From NCBI GenBank assembly GCA_943372995.1, contig CALSAQ010000001.1, forward strand, positions 434,001 to 498,000: a stretch of 64,000 bases of DNA, in the 5' to 3' direction. Of the stretch, positions 7,018 to 15,097 are shown piece after piece (the first letter of the stretch is position 1; each line of letters begins with the position of its first letter). The position numbers and the translations under genes are program-made. This stretch comes from CAJBVG01 sp943372995. Lineage in GTDB: Bacteria; Bacteroidota; Bacteroidia; Sphingobacteriales; Sphingobacteriaceae. The notes beneath the pieces were generated by a model. The model was given only the letters and a program-made list of their open reading frames with translations, was not told where the DNA came from and ran no database searches.

Positions 7018-7857
7018 TTAAAACTTATTCAGTTCAACCAATAGCTCTTTACTCAATTTACTGAAATACCTTTTATTTCCAATACCTACAACAGATTGTA
7101 TGCCCTTGATGGTATTCGTTAAGAAAATTTCATCTGAGTGCTGCAGTAATTCTACTGGTAATTTTGATTCAATAAGTGTTATTTTTTTCTTTTTTAATAA
7201 TTCTATAATCACTTTTCTCATCACACCATCTATACAGCCTTCGGCAATGGATGGAGTATAAACTTTATTTTCTTTTACCAGAAATACATTTGAGGAAATG
7301 CTTTCTACGATATTGTTTTGTGAATTCAATAGTATGCATTCATCTAATTGATTTTCTTTTCTAAATACACCTGCAAGTACATAAGGCAGAGCATTAATTG
7401 TTTTTAAAGATGATATTGCACTGAAATCTTTTTTTAATTCCTGATATACATCAATAATTAAACCTCTTTCTGCGGTATATTTAGATTCTTCTAATCCATT
7501 TATTTCAATAACATATTGAAAAGTATTCCTTTCGGGAGTATACCAACCACCATCGTCTCTAAATACACTAAAACGAACGCGAGCATTTTTATAAATTTTA
7601 TTTGCTCTGGCTAATGAAAATATTTCTGATGCAATAAAATCGGAGTCGAAAGCCTTATGATAATTTAGTTTCAGTGCATTCATTCCTTTAAATAATCGTT
7701 CCATGTGATATTTAAAGTACATAATATTACCTTCAATCATTCGCATAGTTTCGAACACCCCATCGCCATAACGAAATGCACGATTAGAAGTTCCAAACAC
7801 CTTTGCATCTGGAGTATAGAGTTGGCCATTATAATTAAAAAAGCCTGATGAGATCAT
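7018..7857 (-). CDS. class IV PLP-dependent aminotransferase
   Basis: 279 residues of the fold-type IV family, which includes branched-chain aminotransferase (IlvE), D-amino acid aminotransferase and aminodeoxychorismate lyase (PabC). The Schiff-base lysine is K152 in SSLKTINALPYV, the phosphate-binding residues include R29-Y30-GDG-FE at the N-terminus, and E185 sits in the VESISSNVF motif. The short length and the start FNYNGQLYTPDAKVF are closer to the PabC/DAAT side than to IlvE, but I cannot decide the substrate. A likely -7 box, TATTTTCG, lies at complement 7883-7890, which suggests transcription independent of rluD. Confidence 0.85.
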   Translation of the reverse strand: MISSGFFNYNGQLYTPDAKVFGTSNRAFRYGDGVFETMRMIEGNIMYFKYHMERLFKGMNALKLNYHKAFDSDFIASEIFSLARANKIYKNARVRFSVFRDDGGWYTPERNTFQYVIEINGLEESKYTAERGLIIDVYQELKKDFSAISSLKTINALPYVLAGVFRKENQLDECILLNSQNNIVESISSNVFLVKENKVYTPSIAEGCIDGVMRKVIIELLKKKKITLIESKLPVELLQHSDEIFLTNTIKGIQSVVGIGNKRYFSKLSKELLVELNKF

Positions 7858-7892
7858 GAATTAAAAAATGAAAATTGATAACGAAAATACTA

Positions 7893-8927
7893 TTACTTAT
7901 TTAGACTTGAAAAATATGCTGACCATTTTTCAATCAACATTTTCATATCATCAGGATAATCAGCTTCATAATTTACAAACTCTTTAGTATGGGGGTGAAT
8001 AAATCCTATACTTTGGGCATGTAAAGCTTGACGAGGACATACAGCGAAACAATTTTCTACAAAACTTTTATACTGACCTGTAGCATTACCTTTTAAGATT
8101 CTATCACCACCATAAGTTTCGTCGGAAAACAAAGGATGACCAATATGTTGCATATGAGCTCTAATTTGATGAGTTCTTCCTGTTTCCAATTGACACTCAA
8201 TGAGCGTAACGAAATGAAAGCGTTCAATCACTCGATAATGAGTTACCGACCACTTCCCTTTTTCCTCATCATCGAAAATGTCCATTACTTTTCTGTCTTT
8301 TAAACTTCTTCCTATATATCCAGATACGGTACCATCCTTCTCGATATCACCCCAAACAAGTGCTCTATATTTACGCGATATGGAGTGATCGAAAAACTGT
8401 TTCGCCAAAAAAGTCATCGAAAATTCATCTTTACTTATCACCAACAGACCAGAAGTGTCTTTATCAATACGATGTACTAAACCAGGGCGAGCAACATTTC
8501 CTTGCAGATTGGGTAAATGTTGAAAATGGAACGCAAGTGCATGTACTAAAGTTCCAGTGTAATTATTATACCCAGGATGCACAACCATACCCGCAGGTTT
8601 ATTTATAATAACCACATAATCATCTTCGTGAACAATATTGAGAGGAATGTCTTCAGGGTAAATTTCAGTATCTCGAGGAGGATGAGGAAGTACGATGGAA
8701 ATTACATCAGCAGGTTTAATTTTGTAACTATTCTTTACAGCGCTGCCATTTACCAGAATATTACCCGCATCAGCTGCATTTTGTATTCTATTCCTAGATA
8801 CATTTAACAACCTATTCATTAAAAATTTGTCGATACGCAATAGCGATTGCCCTTTATCTACTACAATCCTATGATGTTCGTATAAATCTTGTTCCTCTAT
8901 TTCAATCTGATCGGGAGTACTCGTCAT
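7893..8927 (-). CDS. rluD: 23S rRNA pseudouridine synthase RluD-type
   Basis: 344 residues when begun at ATG 8927. An S4 RNA-binding domain (about 28-65, RIDKFLMNRLLNVSRNRIQ) is followed by the RluA-family catalytic domain with HRIDKDTSG at 152-160, where D155 is the catalytic aspartate. RluD makes the three pseudouridines of helix 69 in 23S rRNA; RluA/C specificity is not excluded. A longer frame reaches 9023 but enters the RNase P RNA gene on the other strand; a perfect -7 box at complement 8932-8939, 4 nt before ATG 8927, fixes the shorter start and predicts a near-leaderless mRNA. Confidence 0.93.
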   Translation of the reverse strand: MTSTPDQIEIEEQDLYEHHRIVVDKGQSLLRIDKFLMNRLLNVSRNRIQNAADAGNILVNGSAVKNSYKIKPADVISIVLPHPPRDTEIYPEDIPLNIVHEDDYVVIINKPAGMVVHPGYNNYTGTLVHALAFHFQHLPNLQGNVARPGLVHRIDKDTSGLLVISKDEFSMTFLAKQFFDHSISRKYRALVWGDIEKDGTVSGYIGRSLKDRKVMDIFDDEEKGKWSVTHYRVIERFHFVTLIECQLETGRTHQIRAHMQHIGHPLFSDETYGGDRILKGNATGQYKSFVENCFAVCPRQALHAQSIGFIHPHTKEFVNYEADYPDDMKMLIEKWSAYFSSLNK

Positions 8928-8931
8928 GAAG

Positions 8932-8939
8932 CAAATATA
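8932..8939 (-). promoter_or_regulatory. TAnnTTTG -7 box of rluD
   Basis: Complement TATATTTG, perfect match, 4 nt upstream of ATG 8927. It stands back to back with the rnpB promoter (8958-8965). Confidence 0.6.
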
Positions 8940-8957
8940 ACTATTTCTAAAAATCCG

Positions 8958-8965
8958 TACCTTTG
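8958..8965 (+). promoter_or_regulatory. TAnnTTTG -7 box of rnpB
   Basis: TACCTTTG, perfect match, ending 5 nt before the predicted 5' end of RNase P RNA at 8971. Confidence 0.65.
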
Positions 8966-8970
8966 CCTTT

Positions 8971-9344
8971 GCAAATCCCTCTATCGCCTTTTGAAATACA
9001 GAGGAGGAAAGTCCGGGCAACACAGAGCATCCTGCTTCCTAACGGGAAGATTCCAATTCGTTGGAAATAGAAAGTGCCACAGAGAATATACCGCCTGTAG
9101 CAATACAGGTAAGGGTGAAAATGTGAGGTAAGAGCTCACAGCTTTATGCAGTGATGTATATCGCGGTAAACCTCAGGAGTTGAAAGACCAAATAGGTCCC
9201 GAACATGAAGCTGCTCGTTTCATAACTTCGGTTTATTCGGGATGGGTAGGTTGATGGAGATTAGGAGCGATTCTAATCCTAGATAAATGATAGATAGGTA
9301 ATTATTCTTTAGTTACCGATACAGAACCCGGCTTATGGATTTGC
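8971..9344 (+). ncRNA. rnpB: RNase P RNA (bacterial type A)
   Basis: The catalytic RNA of RNase P, which trims tRNA 5' leaders. The 5' end GCAAATCC (8971-8978) pairs with GGATTTGC (9337-9344) as helix P1. The conserved P4 strand GAGGAAAGTCCGGGC begins near 9001 and its partner ACAGAACCCGGCTTAT is at 9321-9336. GGTAAGGGTGAAA-type J11/12 sequence and GTAAACC are also present. The length of 374 nt fits. A promoter at 8958-8965 and a terminator at 9366-9393 delimit the transcript. Short open frames across it are spurious. Confidence 0.96.
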
Positions 9345-9365
9345 ATTTTTTTTAAACAATAACTT

Positions 9366-9393
9366 AAACCCACTCGAAAGATTGGGTTTTTTT
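9366..9393 (+). terminator. intrinsic terminator after rnpB
   Basis: Stem AAACCCA (9366-9372) with TGGGTTT (9383-9389), an apical T-C-GAAA-G-A tetraloop, then T9387-9393. Confidence 0.8.
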
Positions 9394-9421
9394 ATTATTA
9401 TTACGATACGTAATTAACACT

Positions 9422-10795
9422 ATGCCTAGAATATTAATAATTGATGATGAAAAAAGTATTCGCAGCACTTTGCGCGAAATACTAGAGTATGAGAAATATG
9501 AGATTGTAGAGGCTAGCGATGGCGCTGAAGGACTACAAATCATAAAAAAAGAAGATTTCGATTTAGTGATGTGCGATATAAAAATGCCCAAAATGGATGG
9601 TATGGAAGTGCTTACAGCAGCCGCTGAAGTGAAACCAGACCTTCCTTTTATCATGATTTCTGGTCATGGTAGCATAGATGCCGCCGTAGAAGCTACCAAA
9701 AAAGGAGCCTACGATTTTTTACAAAAACCGCCTGATTTAAATCGCTTACTCATTACGGTTCGCAACGCCTTAGAGAAAAAAGAATTAGTAACCGAAACCA
9801 AAATATTAAAACGTAAGGTTTCTAAAACTAGAGATATCATAGGACAATCCTCTCCTATTATCAGAATTAAAGATACTATTGAGAAGGTTGCTCCAACTGA
9901 AGCAAGAGTGCTCATTACTGGTGAAAATGGAAGTGGTAAGGAACTAGTTGCTCGTTGGATTCACGAAAAGAGCAATCGCGCTAACGGGCCTTTAATTGAA
10001 GTAAACTGCGCAGCTATCCCTTCAGAATTAATTGAATCGGAACTATTTGGTCACGAAAAAGGTTCTTTTACTTCGGCCATTAAACAACGTATCGGAAAAT
10101 TCGAACAAGCTAATGGAGGTACATTATTTTTGGATGAGATTGGCGACATGAGCATGTCGGCTCAGTCGAAAGTATTAAGAGCACTACAAGAAAATAAAAT
10201 CACACGTGTTGGAGGTGAAAAAGAAATTCCTGTTGATGTAAGAATTATTGCTGCAACCAATAAAGATTTATTCAAAGAAATTGAATTGAATAATTTCCGT
10301 ATGGACTTATACCATCGTTTAAGTGTGATTATTATTCATGTACCTACCCTAAACGAACGAACCGACGATATTCCAGAAATTGCACAAACTTTCTTAGAAG
10401 AAATTTGCAACGACTATGGTGTTCCTCTGAAAAAATTTAGTGCAGCTGCAATGAAAGCCCTGCAAGCAAACCATTGGACAGGGAATATTCGCGAATTGCA
10501 TAACATGGTTGAACGCTTAATTATATTGAGTGATAAAGAAATTACCGAACAAGATGTGTTACTGAATTCAGGTGCTAATCGTAAAAATATGGGATTAGAC
10601 ATGGGCTCCATTTCTAGCAGCAATAACTACGATCAATACAAAAACTACCAAGAGTTTAAAGATGAAGTAGAACGTGATTACATTCTATTCAAACTAGAAA
10701 AAAACAATTGGAATGTAACCAAAACTGCCGAAGAAATGGATATTCAACGCAGTCATTTGTACAATAAGATTGAGAAGTATGGACTGAAAAGATAG
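9422..10795 (+). CDS. sigma-54-dependent response regulator, NtrC family
   Basis: 457 residues in three parts. The receiver domain (1-120) has phosphoacceptor D52 (MCDIKMPKMDG). The AAA+ domain (about 135-370) has Walker A GENGSGKE, Walker B TLFLDEIGD and the arginine finger region RIIAATN. A Fis-type helix-turn-helix ends the protein (WNVTKTAEEMDIQRSHLYNKI). It should remodel RNA polymerase holding sigma-54 at promoters with upstream sites. The sigma-54 contact loop reads GSFTSA instead of GAFTGA: the central F and T are kept. No histidine kinase is adjacent, so the partner is unknown. It follows the rnpB terminator; an octamer palindrome begins on its stop codon. Confidence 0.93.
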   Translation: MPRILIIDDEKSIRSTLREILEYEKYEIVEASDGAEGLQIIKKEDFDLVMCDIKMPKMDGMEVLTAAAEVKPDLPFIMISGHGSIDAAVEATKKGAYDFLQKPPDLNRLLITVRNALEKKELVTETKILKRKVSKTRDIIGQSSPIIRIKDTIEKVAPTEARVLITGENGSGKELVARWIHEKSNRANGPLIEVNCAAIPSELIESELFGHEKGSFTSAIKQRIGKFEQANGGTLFLDEIGDMSMSAQSKVLRALQENKITRVGGEKEIPVDVRIIAATNKDLFKEIELNNFRMDLYHRLSVIIIHVPTLNERTDDIPEIAQTFLEEICNDYGVPLKKFSAAAMKALQANHWTGNIRELHNMVERLIILSDKEITEQDVLLNSGANRKNMGLDMGSISSSNNYDQYKNYQEFKDEVERDYILFKLEKNNWNVTKTAEEMDIQRSHLYNKIEKYGLKR

Positions 10796-10867
10796 TGATA
10801 ATGTGATAATGTGTTAATGGGTTAATATGTTAATTAACCCATTAACACATTATCACATTAACTCATT
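10795..10867. repeat. octamer array forming a perfect 24-bp hairpin
   Basis: Octamers GTGATAAT (10795, 10803), GTGTTAAT (10811), GGGTTAAT (10819), then ATTAACCC (10833), ATTAACAC (10841), ATTATCAC (10849) and ATTAACTC (10857). Positions 10803-10826 are the exact reverse complement of 10833-10856, with a 6-nt loop. It fills the whole gap between the convergent NtrC-type and dinB genes, its first base being the last base of the upstream stop codon. Confidence 0.85.
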
Positions 10868-12129
10868 CAATAAAGGTCTTTCACGGAACCGAAACCAATA
10901 ACATCTTTCATAATTACACTTTCGGAGAGTTCGGTAGCGCGTAGTAATTTAATATCGCCGTACTTATTTTTTATTTCGTACACCGTTTTGCGGAGTGTAT
11001 CTTTTCTAACAGTATCCTCAAATAAATTAGGGTGTACTTCTTCTTTTTTTAAAAAATTAGTGATGGTCACCCCTATACTGCGTATTTCGGTATTAAATAC
11101 AGGTTTTGTTCTGTTCTTTATTTCAAACTGACGAACACGTTCTTTTATTAAATTCATCAGTACAATACCATCTTGTATAGGTTGCCCTACCGAAAAGAAA
11201 TCATCCCAACGTCCGTGTTCTCCATATCTTATCGAAAAACCTATGGTTCTTGTATATACGGCATGTTTAACCATGCGTTGTTCTAAACGCATACACAATG
11301 TCTGAAATACTTGCTCTATACTTTCTACGGAACTTCGTTGTTCTTTTGATATTTGTCGTTGCGCCTGCATGCTTTTGTAGGCATGACTATTAATATCAAG
11401 TTCGCGGAAATTTAAGCGATAATGCCAATAATAACCCTCTACGCTTTTAAATATTTCGCGTAATATTTGTGGTGAAGTATGACGCATTTTGAGTGGAGTT
11501 TGTATACCAGCTTGCTCTAAGCGACGAGCATGATTTTTGGCAATACCAGGCAAATCTTGTAAACTCAATTTCGATAATACTTCATCTATATTATCTGGAG
11601 TGATAATAGAAAGTCCATCGGGCTTTTGAAGATTGGACGCTAGTTTGGCTAAAAAAGTATTGGGCGCTATCCCTATAGAACAGGTTAACCAATCGCCTAC
11701 TTCCGATTTAATATCAGCTTTAATACGCAAAGCAACCTGTATAGGATCTCTATACATCAATTTATACTTGCTCAAATTCACTATAGCTTCGTCGATGCTC
11801 TTCGGAATAACATCCTCAGCATATTTACGCAACACATTCATAATTTTTACATGATATTCGCGATAGCGGCTAGGATTCGTTTCTACTGGCACTAAATCAG
11901 GGCAAATAAGCATTGCATCATTCAATCGCATTCCTGTTTTTACCCCACGACGCTTGGCTTCTACTGAGGCCGCAATAATACAACCGTATTTACCTGTATA
12001 CACACATACTCCTACAGGTCTTTTTCTTAAGTAATAATTTACTTGTTGCTCACATGTCGCAAAAAAGCTATTCATGTCCACAAATAAAACCCTCGGCTCT
12101 AGCTGTTCTTGTAAATGATTCTGATTCAT
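10867..12129 (-). CDS. dinB: Y-family translesion DNA polymerase (DinB/Pol IV-like)
   Basis: 420 residues. The N-terminal catalytic core shows the family hallmarks: VDMNSFFA at 17-24, with D18 binding metal and F23 as steric gate against ribonucleotides, and SIDEA near 115, whose D and E complete the active site. Thumb (helix-hairpin-helix, LQDLPGIAKNHARRLEQAGI) and little-finger domains follow. It would copy past DNA lesions with low fidelity. A UmuC or ImuB role is possible but no umuD or imuA partner is near. A 15-bp palindrome and a near-consensus -7 box lie directly upstream, fitting repressor control. Confidence 0.88.
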   Translation of the reverse strand: MNQNHLQEQLEPRVLFVDMNSFFATCEQQVNYYLRKRPVGVCVYTGKYGCIIAASVEAKRRGVKTGMRLNDAMLICPDLVPVETNPSRYREYHVKIMNVLRKYAEDVIPKSIDEAIVNLSKYKLMYRDPIQVALRIKADIKSEVGDWLTCSIGIAPNTFLAKLASNLQKPDGLSIITPDNIDEVLSKLSLQDLPGIAKNHARRLEQAGIQTPLKMRHTSPQILREIFKSVEGYYWHYRLNFRELDINSHAYKSMQAQRQISKEQRSSVESIEQVFQTLCMRLEQRMVKHAVYTRTIGFSIRYGEHGRWDDFFSVGQPIQDGIVLMNLIKERVRQFEIKNRTKPVFNTEIRSIGVTITNFLKKEEVHPNLFEDTVRKDTLRKTVYEIKNKYGDIKLLRATELSESVIMKDVIGFGSVKDLY

Positions 12130-12133
12130 ATCT

Positions 12134-12155
12134 CAAAAATGCTAAAAATTTTAGC
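12134..12155 (-). promoter_or_regulatory. dinB promoter with overlapping palindromic operator candidate
   Basis: Complement CATTTTTG at 12134-12141 (one mismatch to TAnnTTTG) lies 4 nt before ATG 12129. Abutting it, 12141-12155 reads GCTAAAAATTTTAGC, two perfect 7-bp halves around one base. A repressor bound there would cover the promoter. Confidence 0.4.
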
Positions 12156-12170
12156 AAAAACAAAATGGTT

Positions 12171-12250
12171 TAATATGCTAATCTGCTGGTGTGCTAATGT
12201 GCTAAGTCATCATACTAGCATGTTAGCATATTAGCATATTAACATACTAA
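12171..12250. repeat. octamer array with inverted halves between dinB and lepA
   Basis: Units ATGCTAAT (12175), CTGCTGGT (12183), GTGCTAAT (12191), GTGCTAAG (12199), then in the opposite sense CTAGCATG (12215), TTAGCATA (12223, 12231) and TTAACATA (12239). 12171-12182 is the exact reverse complement of 12230-12241; the inner arms pair imperfectly. It lies between divergent genes, immediately upstream of the lepA -7 box. Confidence 0.8.
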
Positions 12251-12254
12251 TCCC

Positions 12255-12262
12255 TATCTTTG
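12255..12262 (+). promoter_or_regulatory. TAnnTTTG -7 box of lepA
   Basis: TATCTTTG, perfect match, 6 nt before ATG 12269. This argues against the alternative TTG start at 12260, which is inside the box. Confidence 0.6.
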
Positions 12263-12268
12263 CGCGGA

Positions 12269-14053
12269 ATGAAAAATATTAGGAATTTCTGCATTATAGC
12301 GCATATTGACCACGGAAAGAGCACATTAGCCGACCGTTTATTAGAATATACCAACACCATTACCAAGAGAGAAGCTCAGGCTCAATTACTCGACGACATG
12401 GACTTAGAACGTGAGCGTGGAATCACGATTAAAAGTCATGCGATACAAATGAACTATGAGTTAAATGGAGAAAAATATGTATTCAACCTAATCGACACTC
12501 CTGGTCACGTCGATTTTTCTTACGAAGTATCGCGTTCTATTGCAGCTTGTGAAGGTGCTTTATTAATTGTAGATGCTTCTCAAGGAATACAGGCTCAAAC
12601 GATTTCGAACTTATATCTTGCCTTAGAGCACGATTTACATATTATTCCAATTTTAAACAAGATGGATTTACCAGGTGCAATGCCAGAAGAGGTAAAAGAT
12701 CAAATTGTAGATTTAATTGGATGTAAAAGAGAAGACATTATACCTGCTTCAGGTAAAACAGGTTTGGGTGTAGATAAAATTCTAGAAGCTATTGTAGATA
12801 GAGTTCCTGCTCCAGTGGGCGATAACGATGCTCCATTGCAAGCCTTAATTTTCGATTCTGTATTTAATTCATTCAGAGGAATTATTGCTTATTTCAAAGT
12901 AGTAAACGGTGAGATAAAAAAGGGAGACAGAGTAAAGTTTGTGGCTACAGGTTCCGAATACAATGCGGATGAAGTAGGTGTATTACGATTAAATCAAGAA
13001 CCAAGAGCAAGTATAAAAACTGGGGATGTAGGATATATTATCTCAGGTATTAAAGAAGCCCGAGAAGTAAAAGTAGGTGATACCATTACACATACCGCTC
13101 GTCCGGGTGCAGCCATACAAGGTTTTGAAGATGTGAAGCCCATGGTATTCGCTGGAATTTATCCAGTAGATACCGAAGATTTCGAAGAACTTAGAGAATC
13201 GATGTTCAAATTACAATTGAATGATGCTTCTTTGGTATTCGAGCCAGAATCGTCGGCCGCATTAGGTTTTGGTTTCCGTTGTGGATTCTTAGGAATGCTA
13301 CACATGGAAATTATTCAAGAGCGTTTGGAGCGTGAGTTTAACATGACGGTAATTACTACCGTACCAAACGTATCGTACAAAGCCTTTACCACCAAAGGAG
13401 AAGAAATTGCAGTAAACAACCCATCTGATTTACCAGATCCAAGTCGTATCGACTTTGTAGAAGAACCATACATCAAAGCAAATATTATTACCAAATCAGA
13501 ATTTGTGGGTCCAGTAATGTCACTTTGTATCAATAAAAGAGGCGTTATTGTTAATCAATCATACTTAACTTCCGATCGTGTGGAGTTGGTGTTTGAGATG
13601 CCAATGGGAGAAATTGTATTCGATTTTTATGATCGTTTAAAAACAATATCTAAAGGTTATGCTTCTTTCGATTATCATCAAATTGGCTATCGTCAATCTG
13701 ATCTAGTAAAGATGGATATCCGTTTAAATTCGGAACCAGTAGATGCGTTATCGTCGTTAATACATAGAAGTAATTCTTATACTTTCGGGAAAAAAATCTG
13801 CGAAAAATTAAAAGAATTATTACCTCGTCAACAATTCGAAATTGTTATACAAGCTTCTATTGGAGCGAAAATTATAGCTAGAGAAACCGTTAAAGCTTTA
13901 CGTAAAGATGTTACCGCAAAATGTTATGGTGGTGATATTTCTCGTAAACGTAAATTATTAGAAAAACAAAAAGAAGGTAAGAAAAGAATGCGCCAAGTAG
14001 GAAGCGTTGAGATTCCCCAATCAGCATTCATGGCCGTGTTGAAATTGGATTAA
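12269..14053 (+). CDS. lepA: elongation factor 4 (LepA)
   Basis: 594 residues from ATG 12269, the usual length. A GTPase that acts on the ribosome, linked to back-translocation and to 30S biogenesis. G1 AHIDHGKST, G2-region RGITIK, G3 DTPGHVDF, G4 NKMDLP and the LepA-specific C-terminal domain (RKDVTAKCYGGDISRKRKLLEKQKEGKKRMR region, split here only for reading) identify it without doubt. The promoter makes the mRNA close to leaderless. A heptamer array separates it from folD. Confidence 0.97.
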   Translation: MKNIRNFCIIAHIDHGKSTLADRLLEYTNTITKREAQAQLLDDMDLERERGITIKSHAIQMNYELNGEKYVFNLIDTPGHVDFSYEVSRSIAACEGALLIVDASQGIQAQTISNLYLALEHDLHIIPILNKMDLPGAMPEEVKDQIVDLIGCKREDIIPASGKTGLGVDKILEAIVDRVPAPVGDNDAPLQALIFDSVFNSFRGIIAYFKVVNGEIKKGDRVKFVATGSEYNADEVGVLRLNQEPRASIKTGDVGYIISGIKEAREVKVGDTITHTARPGAAIQGFEDVKPMVFAGIYPVDTEDFEELRESMFKLQLNDASLVFEPESSAALGFGFRCGFLGMLHMEIIQERLEREFNMTVITTVPNVSYKAFTTKGEEIAVNNPSDLPDPSRIDFVEEPYIKANIITKSEFVGPVMSLCINKRGVIVNQSYLTSDRVELVFEMPMGEIVFDFYDRLKTISKGYASFDYHQIGYRQSDLVKMDIRLNSEPVDALSSLIHRSNSYTFGKKICEKLKELLPRQQFEIVIQASIGAKIIARETVKALRKDVTAKCYGGDISRKRKLLEKQKEGKKRMRQVGSVEIPQSAFMAVLKLD

Positions 14054-14055
14054 TT

Positions 14056-14126
14056 GGGTAATGAGTAGTGGGTAATGAGTTAAAACAAAATTACTCACTA
14101 CTCACTACTCACTACTCACTACTCAT
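14056..14126. repeat. heptamer array TACTCAC with inverted left half
   Basis: Right half: TACTCAC at 14092, 14099, 14106 and 14113, then TACTCAT at 14120, all exact 7-bp steps. Left half: GGGTAAT/GAGTAGT/GGGTAAT/GAGT at 14056-14080, approximately the reverse complement. An A-rich spacer of about 10 nt forms the loop. It starts 2 nt after the lepA stop and ends 6 nt before folD. Confidence 0.85.
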
Positions 14127-14132
14127 AAGAAA

Positions 14133-15014
14133 ATGGAACTACTCGACGGAAAAAAAATTGCTGCAGAAATTAAGATTGAAATTGCTAATGAAGTAGCAGA
14201 AATGATAGCTTCGGGACACCGAGCGCCGCATTTAGTAGCTATACTTGTTGGTGATGATGGTGCAAGTGAAACCTATGTAAACAGTAAGGCTAAAAACTGT
14301 GCCGAAGTTGGTTTTAATTCAACTGTACTCCGTTTTCCTAATGATATTACCGAACAATTTCTTCTCGATAAAATTATCGAAATAAATAACGACCCTGGTA
14401 TCGATGGCTTAATTGTACAGTTACCACTCCCCGACCATATATCGGTTACTAAAGTGGTTGAAACCATAGACCATAAAAAAGATGTAGATGGCTTCCACCC
14501 TATCAACATTGGTCGTATGAACAAAAATTTACCCTGCTATATTTCTGCAACACCAAATGGAATTATGATGTTGCTAGAACGCTATCAAATTGAAACTTCT
14601 GGTAAGCATTGTGTCGTAGTCGGAAGAAGTAATATCGTAGGTTCTCCTATGAGTATTCTGATGGCACTAAACTCTGAGCCTGGTAATGCAACGGTAACTA
14701 TTTGCCACAGTAAAACTCCCGACATTAGTAAATTCACCAAAGAAGCTGATATATTAATTGTAGCTATTGGTAAGAAAAACTTCTTAACAGCAGATATGAT
14801 TAAAGAAGGTGCTGTTGTAATCGACGTGGGGATGAATAGAGAATTATCAAATAAAACAAAATCTGGATATAAACTTTATGGAGACGTAGATTTCGAAAAC
14901 GTTTCTAAAAAAGCATCTTGGATTACCCCTGTACCAGGTGGTGTAGGCTTAATGACTATTGTGTCTTTACTGAAGAACACATTAGCAGCAGCCAAGAAAA
15001 CATATTATAATTAA
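14133..15014 (+). CDS. folD: methylenetetrahydrofolate dehydrogenase/cyclohydrolase
   Basis: 293 residues, standard FolD. It converts 5,10-methylene-THF to 10-formyl-THF in two steps, the donor that Fmt (5986-6915) uses. Motifs: SETYVNSKAKNCAEVG with the catalytic Tyr and Lys, the QLPLP element, KDVDGFHP, the nucleotide-binding VVGRSNIVGSP and the C-terminal PVPGGVGLMT. Flanked on both sides by heptamer arrays, so an operon with lepA or queE is uncertain. Confidence 0.97.
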   Translation: MELLDGKKIAAEIKIEIANEVAEMIASGHRAPHLVAILVGDDGASETYVNSKAKNCAEVGFNSTVLRFPNDITEQFLLDKIIEINNDPGIDGLIVQLPLPDHISVTKVVETIDHKKDVDGFHPINIGRMNKNLPCYISATPNGIMMLLERYQIETSGKHCVVVGRSNIVGSPMSILMALNSEPGNATVTICHSKTPDISKFTKEADILIVAIGKKNFLTADMIKEGAVVIDVGMNRELSNKTKSGYKLYGDVDFENVSKKASWITPVPGGVGLMTIVSLLKNTLAAAKKTYYN

Positions 15015-15018
15015 TTTT

Positions 15019-15090
15019 GAATTGTGAGTTGTAAATTGTGAATTATATAAAACTCACAATTCATAATTCACAATTCACAATTCACAACTC
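15019..15090. repeat. heptamer array AATTGTG/AATTCAC with inverted halves
   Basis: Left half (15019-15044) is built of AATTGTG-like units, right half (15053-15090) of ACAATTC units; the two halves pair around an A/T loop. The array ends 7 nt before ATG 15098. In the queE frame it reads through as IHNSQFTIHNS, an artefactual N-terminal extension. Confidence 0.85.
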
Positions 15091-15097
15091 AAGAAAA

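Noticed and set aside
8360..9131. Plus-strand open frames opposite rluD and inside rnpB
   Set aside because: They are antisense to rluD or lie in RNase P RNA.
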